A stretch of DNA of 64,000 bases from Humulus lupulus (Eukaryota; Streptophyta; Magnoliopsida; Rosales; Cannabaceae), in NCBI RefSeq assembly GCF_963169125.1, contig NC_084802.1:11408896-11472895 (forward strand). The letters are read 5' to 3'. This document shows, piece by piece, positions 23,441 through 32,900 of this stretch. The notes under the pieces are model-generated. The model saw only the letters and a program-made list of their open reading frames with translations, did not search any database and had not been told where the DNA came from. Both the position numbers and the translations under genes were made by a program. Positions within the stretch are counted from its first letter, which is position 1; every line of letters starts with the position of its first letter.

Positions 23441-24650
23441 CATGAATAGAAATTGATAACAAAGGAGATTTGTTATCATTTTTGAAATCTTATGCAATAT
23501 TATAATATCTTATGCTATTTTATGATGTTTTATTAGATAATATTATTCAATAAAAAAATTAAATTAAATTATTTATTTAGATAATATTATATCTAACTTT
23601 TATTATTTAATTCATTAAATTATTAAAAATTAATCAAAAATTAAATTATTATTTATATAATTATTTATTCTTAATTTTTTATACTTTTATTAAATATTAT
23701 TATCAATTTCTATATTCATGTAATTTATAACTATTTAATATTAGATAATATTATTCAATAAACAAATTAAATTAGATAATATTATATCAAACTTTTATTA
23801 TTTAATTAATTAAATTAATAAAAAATAATTGAAAATAAATTATTATTTATTCTTAATTTTTTATACTTTTATTAAATATTATTATCAATTTATATATTCA
23901 TGTAATTTATATTAAACAATATTATTCAATAAACAAATTAAATTAAATTATTTATTTAGATAATATTATATCAAACTTTTATTATTTAATTCATTAAATT
24001 ATTAAAAATTAATCAAAAAATAAGTTATTATTTATTCATAATTTTTTATACTTTTATTAAATATAATTATCAATTTCTATATTCATGTAATTTATAACTA
24101 TTTAATATTGGATAATGTTATTCAATAAATTAATAAAAAATAAATTATTATTTATTCATAATTTTTTAAAATTTTATTAAATATAATTATCAATTTTTAT
24201 ATTCATGTAATTTATATTAAACAATATTATTCAATAAACAAATTAAATTAAATTATTTAATTAAATAATAATATATCAAACTTTTATAATTTAATAAATT
24301 AAATTATTAAAAATTAATCAAAAATTAAATTATTATTTATATAATTATTTATTCTTAATTTTTTATACTTTTATTAAATATTATTATCAATTTCTATATT
24401 CATGAAAATTATATTAAACAATATTATTCAACAAACAAATTAAATTAAATTATTTATTTAGATAATATTATATCAAACTTTTATTATTTAATTCATTAAA
24501 TTATTAAAAATTAATCAAAAAATAATTTATTATTTATATAATTATTTATTCTAAATTTTTTATACTCTTATGAAATATAATTATCAATTTCTATATTTAT
24601 TCTTAATTTTTTATACTTTTATGAAATATAATTAATATTTCCACAATACA
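23441..24650. repeat. Degenerate AT-rich tandem repeats in CACTA-1
   Basis: The motif TTATTCAATAAACAAATTAA recurs with variation near 23542, 23750, 23920, 24116, 24227 and 24421. Each copy is followed by related blocks (CTTTTATTATTTAATTCATT and TATATTCATGTAATTTAT). Spacing varies from about 110 to 210 bases. The first part matches 6612-6700. Confidence 0.75.
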
Positions 24651-25348
24651 ATATTTAAAACCTTATACACAAAATTTACAGATAATAATCTAATACACAT
24701 ATAGTCTAAAATAGAATAAACAAATAACTTTCATCTTTATTCTTCATTTTTCTCTTTTTCAATTTCTTGGTCTTCAATGAAACCTTCCATGTCATGTATG
24801 GATGCAAATTAAAAAAAATCACAAACTTAAACAAATTAAGCATAAAATCAAGTCACAAACTTAAACAACTAATTGCTAAATTTTTAAATAATTTGACACA
24901 GTTACATAGTTAAAAAATTATCCACAATCATAAAATAAAATTAATGTCATAAAAAATCATTACATTATATTTTCTGTATAAATCAAGTTCAATACAGAGA
25001 ACACAACCCCAACCCCGAACCCGCTGGACCACACAACCCCAACCGCACAACCCCAACTGCGAACCCGCTGGACCACACAACCCCAACCGCGAACCCTACC
25101 AACCTCATCACTCAGCCACAACCTCAACCTCGAAACCTCCTGACATCACAACCCCAAAACCATGCCCCCATCCACCCACAATCTCAATCCCTCCGACCTT
25201 AAACAACACACACACAAATACCCTTTCGTTATTTTTTATTATTTAATTAATTAAATTAGTAAAATTTCTTTGATAAATAGCAGTACGAAATAGAAAGTAA
25301 AAGAGAGATGGCGTAAGAAAAATATACCTTAGAAACACCTTGGGTTGC
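24651..25348. repeat. CACTA-1 5' region with an AACCCCAACC minisatellite
   Basis: Most of this region is AT-rich and without genes. From about 25003 to 25205 there are repeats around ACCACACAACCCCAACCGCG and GAACCCGCTGG, with three clear copies followed by looser ones. They stand out by composition from the surrounding DNA. Confidence 0.6.
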
Positions 25349-25620
25349 TTAAGAAATGCCTTCAACGAAATGGAGTTTAAGAGGCGGAATAGGTTGTTTA
25401 AGAAACGCCTTGGGTCTGCAACGAAATAGAGAAAGAAAAAGAGAAAGAGAGATTGTTAGAATAGAGTTTAAGAGGCGGAATAGAGAAAGAGAAATGGAGA
25501 AGCTGCTACCTGCTCGGTCTGCAACACCTTGGGTCTGGTACTTGCTCGGTGCTGTGCGAAGGCAAGAGAAACGGAGAAGAGAACAGATGCGAAGAAGAGA
25601 GGTGCGATGCAATATGTAAC
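25349..25620 (-). other. Probable non-coding first exon or leader of the CACTA-1 transcript
   Basis: This block is more GC-rich than its surroundings and near the element's 5' end. On the minus strand it is CT-rich (CACCTCTCTTCTTCGC) like a plant 5' leader. It contains internal direct repeats (AAGAAACGCCTTGGG and variants). No protein function is assigned to its frames. Confidence 0.4.
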
Positions 25621-26023
25621 CTTTACATAATCATTAGCGGCGGGGTACCGCCACTATTACTATATCCCGTCGCTAATAATTGTTGTAGCGGCGGAGACTC
25701 TGCCGCTAATAAATCAAAACTCCGTCGCTAATACTATTAGTGGCGGATATCCGCCTCTAAAAAAATGTGATTATCCACTGCTAATAACACTTTAAAAAAT
25801 AAACCGTTTGTTTCCCGGGCATTTTCCTCTGTTGTATTAGCGGCGGACAACCCGTCGCTAATAATGGGAAGTCCGCCGCTAATACATATTAATTACATAT
25901 TTTTAAATAACCACGCATAATTAGCGGCGGACCCCCTATCCCGCCGCTAATACCCTGTATAATAGCGGCGGATTGTACCCGCCGCTAATACCTACGCCGC
26001 AACTAACATTAATTGTTGTAGTG
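25621..26023. repeat. CACTA-1 right terminal repeat and subterminal palindromes
   Basis: At least eight copies or half-copies of TTAGCGGCGG / CCGCCGCTAAT lie between 25630 and 26000. The element ends with TTGTAGTG at 26023, the inverted repeat of the start at 389. Confidence 0.8.
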
Positions 26024-26071
26024 GCAAGAGGTGGCCATGGACCCCCTAGATATTATTTATAAATAAAATTA

Positions 26072-26484
26072 GGGTAAGTAACCATTTGGTATACTATTTG
26101 ATATTTTGTGTTCACAATAATCTCATTTGATACCCTGTATTTTAAAATCATACATATTTGGTACCTTGTAATTTTAAATCGTACATATTTGGTACCCTAA
26201 ATTCAAAATTAATTGATAAAATTTTGTCAATTTAATCAAACTGCTCTCAATTATATGAGTTTCAAATTCAAATGTAATTACTTAATTACATATAACGGAT
26301 GAAAGTTTAGTCATATTGATAAAATTTTAATTGTCAAATCTCGGTCTAGAATACCAAATATATATGATTTTAAAATACATAGTGTCATATAAGCATTATT
26401 GAAAAAAAAAGAGTACTAAATCGATACTTTGCAAACACAATCGATACTTTACAAACACACATGGTACTAAATGAGTAAATTTCC
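26072..26484. mobile_element. Mutator-type MITE with 9-bp target duplication
   Basis: The 9-mer ATAAAATTA is repeated perfectly at 26063-26071 and 26485-26493. Between them is a 413-bp AT-rich element with imperfect inverted ends (GGGTAAGTAACCATTTGGTA against GGAAATTTACTCATTTAGTA on the other strand). An inner inverted repeat includes GTATTTTAAAATCAT. A 9-bp duplication is typical of the Mutator superfamily. It has no coding frame. Confidence 0.72.
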
Positions 26485-26614
26485 ATAAAATTAATATGCA
26501 TATTTATTGATATTATAGTTATTATCTAATAAGAATGTAATAAATAAATAAAATTATTAAATTTGAGTTAGTATAAAGAATAGAAAAGACCATTTTTAAA
26601 CTATAAATCATAGC

Positions 26615-27603
26615 TGCTATCCCCAAAAATTGGAGATCGATGATGTGGCGATAGAGGTGACAAGTGGCAGTACATGGTCCGTAAACGACACATTAGTAGT
26701 CAATGAATATATTGGCTCCTCAGAGTTGTGATAAATTGATCTGGCTTAGGAGTGACCCGGTAGACCAATGAAGAATTTTGACTGGCCAGTCAAGTGTCAT
26801 GACCGACCAGGCATGACCTTGTCCAACCAGTCATATGATTGTCTGCCCAAGCATGACCTTGTCTGCCCAGTCATGACCATGTCCGACCAGTCATGACCTG
26901 TTTGCCCAGCCAAGTGCATGTTTGCCCAGTCAAGTGCATGTCTGCCCAGTTAATTGCATGTTTGCCCAGCCAAGTGCATGTCTTCCCAGTCAAATGTATG
27001 TCTGCCCAGTTAAGTGCATGTCTACCCAGCCAGGTGTATGTTTGCCCAGTGAAGGTTTGGGCGACCAGACTGAATGTGATATGGATCGACCAGGTAGAGC
27101 AGACTACGTCAAGATTCCCAGAAACGGCTTCAACAAGAATCGGTCTTGGCATACACGGGAATCTCTCAGTTTATCCCACGAATTTAGTGTACTATTACAT
27201 TTTGAATATTAATGTAATTTAAATATAATGAGAATCATAAAATATCCCGATTATGGGGATATCATCTGTACGATCCTGAGCCTATAAATACAAGGCTTAT
27301 GGCATCATAAAGGGGACTTTTGGGGACTTTTTCGGAACTTTTGATTCGGATTCTGATTTTCTAGAGAGAGTAATTGTATTTTGAGAGAACTCTTGTATTC
27401 TTGTAATCTACACTGAAGAAACTCAGTTGACTCAGGTACATCTGATCTTGAGTGTGGATCTATAATCATAACTCTAAGTGGATTAGGCTATTACCAACAC
27501 ATTGGGGCTGAACCACTATAAAAATTGTCTGTGTCGTTTATTTCTCTTGAAGGTTTTTGTCGTTTTGACGTCTACATGTCGTTGGCCAAAAACACGGTCA
27601 ACA
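26615..27603 (+). repeat. 5' LTR of the gag-only element
   Basis: It runs from TGCTATCCCC to CGGTCAACA. It contains a TATA box (CCTATAAATAC at 27281-27291), a 20-bp tandem array (about 26903-27050), and at the end a U5 hairpin GTTGGCC-AAAAACAC-GGTCAAC (27581-27602). Confidence 0.9.
26903..27050 (+). repeat. 20-bp tandem array in the 5' LTR
   Basis: Seven units of a 20-base repeat (GCCCAGTCAAGTGCATGTCT and variants) follow a looser set built on GACCAGTCATGACC. The 3' LTR has six units in this block but two extra units in the block before it. Confidence 0.85.
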
Positions 27604-27626
27604 TTTTGGTGCTTTCATTGAGAGCC
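27604..27626 (+). promoter_or_regulatory. Primer-binding site of the gag-only element
   Basis: TTTTGGTGCTTTCATTGAGA follows the LTR directly. It matches the Tat-1 site for 20 or more bases. Confidence 0.7.
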
Positions 27627-27658
27627 TGTAGAGAAAGACAGATGGTCCCTGAAGTATT

Positions 27659-29879
27659 ATGGCGCTTAAGAATACCAATGCGGCCTCCAAGAAGACAGGA
27701 TCCTCTAAAGAGCCTGCCAGATCAGAAGGTCCTGGCCCACAAGATCGTGAGACTGAGCCTGGAGTCGTGCTCGAGGATGTGACTCCAGAAGTTGAAGAAC
27801 TCCAGGAAGCCATGGGGGCCTTCCAGGAGGAGATGGCACAATTTAACACCAGACAGGAGGCGTTCGCTGAAGAGATGGCCAGGCAGAAAGCCGCGTTAGA
27901 GCAGCAAAGGCGCGATATGGAGGCCAGAAGCGAAGAGCTCAGACAACAACAGGAGGAGGTCAATCGGATACATTGTGAAGCAGCACTTGCTCTAGAAGTG
28001 GCTACCCAATTGGCCCAAGCCAATGCTCAAGCCGCAGCATAAGCAGCCACCCAGGGAGCAAGAAATAATGACGCTGGTCGGAGGACCACTGATAAAGCCA
28101 ATTCTCGAGGACCGGGCAGAAGCAGGAGTAACCCCCCTAGTCGGGAAGATGATGGGGACCGATCCAGAACTGCCTCGACGCAAAGGGAGCACTCTAGAAC
28201 CCCCTCCAGGAGCCACCGATCAGAGACTTCTAGATCAGGGAGTCACCGGTCGGGCAGTAAAAAGACTCCACCCAGGCAGGATCAGACCAAGACTCCTCGA
28301 GAGAAGAGGACTTCCCAATTCAAAGATAGGCATGGTCGTGATGAGGCTGATAGTCATCACATCGACCAATTAAAGGAAAAGGAGGGCAACGACCAACAAG
28401 GAAGGAAAGACTGCCCAGGACATACCGAAAGGCCTCCATTACACCCCGACCAGCAGCATAGTAGGAGAGAGCAAGTCCCGCGTAGTAAGCCCTCTGGGAA
28501 ATTGAAGAGTACGGTGTTCGATCGGGCAGGAGAGCATGGTTCCCAGAATGATCTAAGGGATGTTATCACCAACAAGAGGAGGACCGTCCCGGTCGAAGGG
28601 CAAAATCTGGACCACCCTGCAAGTCAAGTAGAAATACTTGACGACAGCGCGCCAGATGGTAATGCTCGACCAGGCGGTCAAGATCTTGGAACTTCATCAG
28701 TTGCACCAGCCATCCAAGCCCAGCTTGACATGCTAACAGCTGCAGTGTAAGGTATGTCAAAACGACCTTACGAGATAGATGCGATAGACCACCAGAGTGG
28801 CAGCCCATTTTGTGCCCGGATTAGAGCAGCCCAGCCGCCGGCAAAATATAAAACATCGGTTCTGGCAGTATATACAGAAAAGGCAGATCCCATCAGAAAT
28901 GTTGGGAAATTCGAGGACCAGATGGAATTTCTCGAAGTAAGTGACGATTATCGGTGTAGAGTTTTCCCGACTACATTGTCGGATACTGCCCAAGAATGGT
29001 ATTGGAAGTTTTAAGCCAAACTCCATTACCTCTTGGGAAGCATTCAGGAAGGAGTTTTGTAGACAGTTCAACACTGCCCGGACTCCACCAGTTTATGCCA
29101 ACCACTTGGCATATATCAAACAAGGAAAAGATGAGTCTCTAAAGAATTATATACAGAGATTCATGAGAGAAGCCAATAGAGCAACTGCTGTAGGAGACGA
29201 GGGGAAGATGGTTGCAATATCTGTTGGGATAACTTATCGGAGCCCTTTGTGGGATATCATACATAGAAATCCAATTTCAACACTTCAACAATTTCTTGAC
29301 TGAGCAGACAAGTATATGAAATTGGATGATGCAATAGAGAAAGAGGAGAATGGCATCAACAATTCGAGCGGATCAAGTGACTCTGGTGGGAGGAAACATG
29401 GAAATAACGGGTCTGACCACCATGAGGAAAAGAAAGCAAAGTTGAATTCAAATGAAAGGCCAACCAAGTATGAGCCTCAATTCACTAACTACACCACTCT
29501 CTCGTCTGGCCGAGCGGAGATATATCTGGCTAGTCATGAAGAGGTTCCCTACAAGAAGCCTCCCCCCATCAGGAAAGAGATGAGGAAGAGAGATATGAAT
29601 AAGTTTTGTCGTTTCCATGGAGATTATGGTCATGACACGAATGAATGCAATAACCTCAAAGATGAGATAGAATTTCTTCTCCGGTCAGGCAAGTTGAGGA
29701 AGTACCAGGCAGAGACACCCCAAGGAGAATAAGGCAGCAGCAATCCTGGTTTCAAGCGGCAAAGATCTCCACCCTTGCAGCCCGAACCTGTGGAATTCAC
29801 CTTAGACACTATATGTGGAGGACCACACTTGGCTGAGGAAAGCAACGAAGCAAAGGAGAAGTATGCTGAGCGGAAGTGA
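27659..29879 (+). pseudogene. gag of the non-autonomous LTR element, broken
   Basis: It starts at ATG 27659 with MALKNTNAASKKTG. A coiled coil (EEMARQKAALEQQRRDMEAR) and a long basic Ser/Arg-rich region come first. The gag domain follows (with DTAQEWYWKF, SITSWEAFRKEF and SLKNYIQRFM). A zinc-knuckle-like CRFHGDYGHDTNEC comes next, and finally the linker with ICGGPHLAEE. The frame ends at 29879, where protease would begin in a complete element. In-frame stops lie at 28040-28042, 28748-28750, 29301-29303 and 29730-29732. A one-base indel near 29010 changes frame within the gag domain. A TAA at 29012-29014 belongs to the first frame. The product would form particles, but this copy cannot make it. 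Confidence 0.82.
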
Positions 29880-31129
29880 TAGGATCAGAAACCACTGGAG
29901 TGGTGAGCACCGAAGGATATAATATTTCTAAATACCGCTTTCAGAGTGGTAGCTTGATTTCGACTTGTTTGACTTGTTATTTAAGTTTGGTTTATGAGCT
30001 GGTTATTTGCTAACCAGTCATTTTATTTTTGAACAATTTTGGTTGTTTAAGACTCGTTATTAGACATGTTTTGTCCTTTTTAATTTACGAGTAATAAAAG
30101 AGACTACGCGCAGCGTGGTCGATTCTTGCTACAAATATGCATGTGTGTTAGTTATCCGAGCAGTGTTCAACTGGTCGGTAAAATCGGACAGTGTTCAACT
30201 GGTCGATACGTTCAAGCAGTGTTCAACTGCTCGAATATTTTCCATATATTCTATGTGTTTCACGAGTAATTAACTGCTCGAACAGATTCGGTCAAGTAGC
30301 AAGTGACTAAGAATCTTTCAACCCTCGATCACCTGGGGGGCACATGGGGTATACTGGTATATAATTTAACATAGACAATAAGAGCAAGAGTTAATATATA
30401 TGTTTTTAGGCTGACTTGTAAATTTTCGAAGTCCAAAAAGGCCATTAAGCTAACTTGTTTGACAAAGCTTAAGTAACTTGGAATTTTTTAAATTTCAAGT
30501 TAGGAGCAGATATTCGTGTGACAATAAATATTATGCTCATAAAATATTAGAGCAATATGAGTGTGAGAAAGTATACTTAGTATGGACTTATGAAATGTCT
30601 AGAATTTCTAAGTTAGAAAACTAAGTACTCATGCGAAAATATAAGGCATACACCAGAGTGACTTTACTATTCACAAAAAACTTGCAACTTTTTAAGTCTA
30701 AAAAAGACTTAGAATGTTTTAAGTTAGCAAAGAAAAGTAAAGTATAAATGCCAACAGCTCGGCTGTACAAGAAAAATATCAAAGCTGCTAAGCAACAATT
30801 ATCTTCACAAGAATAAAGAGCAAACTACTAACCGGGTGCAAGGTTTAGCTGATCAGGTGCAAAGTTTTCCTGGTCGGGAGAGCAGATACAACTTCCCTGG
30901 TCGGCTAAGCATATATCATTGGTCAAGTAGGAAACTCTGTTTTTTAAGCATGAATAACATCGATGAGTCTCTGGAGTGGATCAAACAAACACGAGCAAAT
31001 GAATGCAAAGTAAAAATATTTACTACACAGTGAAAAAATTTCTTTGAGAAGAGAAGTCAATTTTTCCCAAGATTGATTGAGAGAAATCGATCTCTCAAAA
31101 TGTTTTTGGGAGATTCAAAAAAGGTGCCT
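29880..31129 (+). other. Non-coding interior of the gag-only element
   Basis: No pol or antisense gene is seen. Short repeats built on CAGTGTTCAACTGGTCG occur at about 30160-30230 (three to four copies). Similar GGTCG-containing pieces occur at 30830-30930. Confidence 0.6.
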
Positions 31130-31600
31130 AAAGTGTGGGCAGCTGTCTGAGGAGCCTAGAGATGCCAAGGAGCAGCGTGTGGTGTTCGCTCGAAGATGTG
31201 CGCCTGGTCCGAGGAGATGCGCGCCTGCTGTCCGAGGAGCAGCGTGTGGTGTCCGCTCGGAGCTGTGCGTCTGGTCTGAGGAGATGCGCGCCTAGGGTCC
31301 GAGGAGCTGCGCCTCATCCGAGCTGCACACCTTGTGTCCAAGGAGCGGAAGAATGCCGAGACACCCGAGGAGTTGTGTGTGTCCGAGTGGACACTGCTGT
31401 CCGATGAGCTTGTGACCGAGGAGCCTAAGGGGCTGTCCAAAGAGCCCAGCACCCATGGCGTGTGTGTGTGGGTGTCGGAACAGACACCTGGTGTCCAAGG
31501 GTGCGTGTTCAAGGGCTCCGAGGGATCTAGTCCGAGCAGCTCCAGCATCCGAGGGTGCTTGTCCGAGGTGCCGAGGGCCCTAGTCCGAGCCCATGCTTAG
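31130..31600. repeat. GC-rich minisatellite-like region upstream of the 3' LTR
   Basis: Repeats around TCCGAGGAGATGCGCGCC, GGAGCAGCGTGTGGTGTCCG and related pieces occur without a fixed period. They are much more GC-rich than the rest of the element. Open frames here are by-products of the repeats. Confidence 0.7.
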
Positions 31601-31866
31601 GCATCCGATCGGATCAAAATATTCAAAAGCAAAGAAATAGAAATGGCCAATCGGCCTTACCCCTAAACCTATTCCGAAAAGAAAAAGCCTTAAATTCCAA
31701 AATACACAACGACAAGATAAAAAAAAAATTAGAATTTGAAGAAATCACAAGATAAGTTCAGTCGTGGGGGTTTACGTGAAAGTTATCAACCGGATGGGAG
31801 CTTTTAGATGACCTCGAGAACATTTTTCTAGAAGAAAAGTTTATCATACGAGAAAATCGTATAATA

Positions 31867-31881
31867 AACTTGGGGGGCAAA
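31867..31881 (+). promoter_or_regulatory. Polypurine tract of the gag-only element
   Basis: ACTTGGGGGGCAAA lies directly before the 3' LTR. Its purine content and place fit a polypurine tract. Confidence 0.7.
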
Positions 31882-32892
31882 TATTATCCCCGAAAATTGG
31901 AGATCGATGACGTGGCGATAGAGGTGACAAGTGGCAGTACATGGTCCGTAAACGACACATTAGTAGTCAATGAATATATTGGCTCCTCAGAGTTGTGATA
32001 AAGTGATCTGGCTTAGGAGTGACCCGGTAGACCAATGAAGAATTTTGACTGGCCAGTCAAGTGTCATGACCGACCAGGCATGACCTTGTCCGACCAGTCA
32101 TATGATTGTCTGCCCAGGCATGACCTTGTCTGCCTAGGCATGACCTTGTCTGCCCAGTCATGACCATGTCCGACCAATCATGTCCATGTCCGACCAGTCA
32201 TGACCTGTCTGCCCAGCCAAGTGCATGTCTGCCCAGTTAATTGCATGTTTGCCCAGCCAAGTGCATGTCTTCCCAGTCAAATGTATGTCTGCCCAGTTAA
32301 GTGCATGTCTACCCAGCCGGGTGCATGTTTGCCCAGTGAAGGTTTGGGCGACCAGACTGAATGTGATATGGATCGACCAGGTAGAGCAGACTACGTCAAG
32401 ATTCCCAGAAACGGCTTCAACAAGAATCGGTCTTGGCATACATGGGAATCTCTCAGTTTATCCCACGAATTTAGTGTACTGTTACATTTTGAATATTAAT
32501 GTAATTTAAATATAATGAGAATCATAAAATATCCCGATTATGGGGATATTATCTGTACGATCATGGGCCTATAAATACAAGGCTTATGGCATCATAAAGG
32601 GGACTTTTGGGGACTTTTTTTCGAAACTTTTGATTCGGATTCTGATTTTCTAGAGAGAGTAATTGTATTTTGAGAGAACTCTTGTATTCTTGTAATCTAC
32701 ACTGAAGAAACTCAGTTGACTCAGGTACATCTGATCTTGAGTGTGGATCTATAATCATAACTCTAAGTGTATTAGGCTATTACCAACACATTGGGGCTGA
32801 ACCACTATAAAAATTGTCCGTGTCGTTTATTTCTCTTGAAGGTTTTTGTCGTTTTGAGGTCTACACGTCGTTGGCCAAAAACACGGTCAACA
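31882..32892 (+). repeat. 3' LTR of the gag-only element
   Basis: It matches 26615-27603. It is 22 bases longer because of two extra 20-base units in the first array, one fewer in the second, and two extra T near 32616. The first bases have changed from TG to TA. Confidence 0.9.
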
Positions 32893-32900
32893 ATAGCCCA

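Larger units (their letters stand above)
389..26023 (-). mobile_element. CACTA-1: CACTA (En/Spm) DNA transposon, interrupted by Tat-1
   Basis: The left end begins CACTACAAGAAATT at 389. The right end finishes with TTGTTGTAGTG at 26023, which is the inverted repeat. Both ends carry the same subterminal palindromic motif (TTAGCGGCGG and its complement). Inside are the two genes typical of autonomous CACTA elements, TNP2-like and TNP1-like, both on the minus strand, so the element's 5' end is at 26023. Without the 14.85-kb Tat-1 insertion it would be about 10.8 kb. A 3-bp target duplication is expected but the flanks (AGG and GCA) do not match, so the exact ends or the flanks may have changed. 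Both genes have several stops, so this copy cannot encode full transposase. Confidence 0.85.
26615..32892 (+). mobile_element. Gag-only, non-autonomous LTR retrotransposon (TR-GAG type)
   Basis: LTRs at 26615-27603 (989 bp) and 31882-32892 (1,011 bp) are flanked by a perfect 5-bp duplication ATAGC (26610-26614 and 32893-32897). The primer-binding site and polypurine tract are in place. Only gag is present: the frame stops after the gag-protease linker, and no PR, RT, RNase H or IN motif is seen up to the 3' LTR. Such elements depend on a relative for enzymes. The gag linker and primer-binding site are close to those of Tat-1. Confidence 0.88.

Noticed and set aside
386..26026. A 3-bp target duplication for CACTA-1
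   Set aside because: The bases next to the ends are AGG and GCA. I could not shift the ends to make a match without losing the CACTA terminus, so none is claimed.
26903..27050. Regular 20-base repeats that look like a CRISPR array
   Set aside because: The units are directly adjacent with no unique spacers, vary freely, lie inside a plant LTR and are present in both LTRs.
31077..31600. Several overlapping frames of 70-130 codons
   Set aside because: They come from the minisatellite-like region. No frame is favoured and no family is recognisable.
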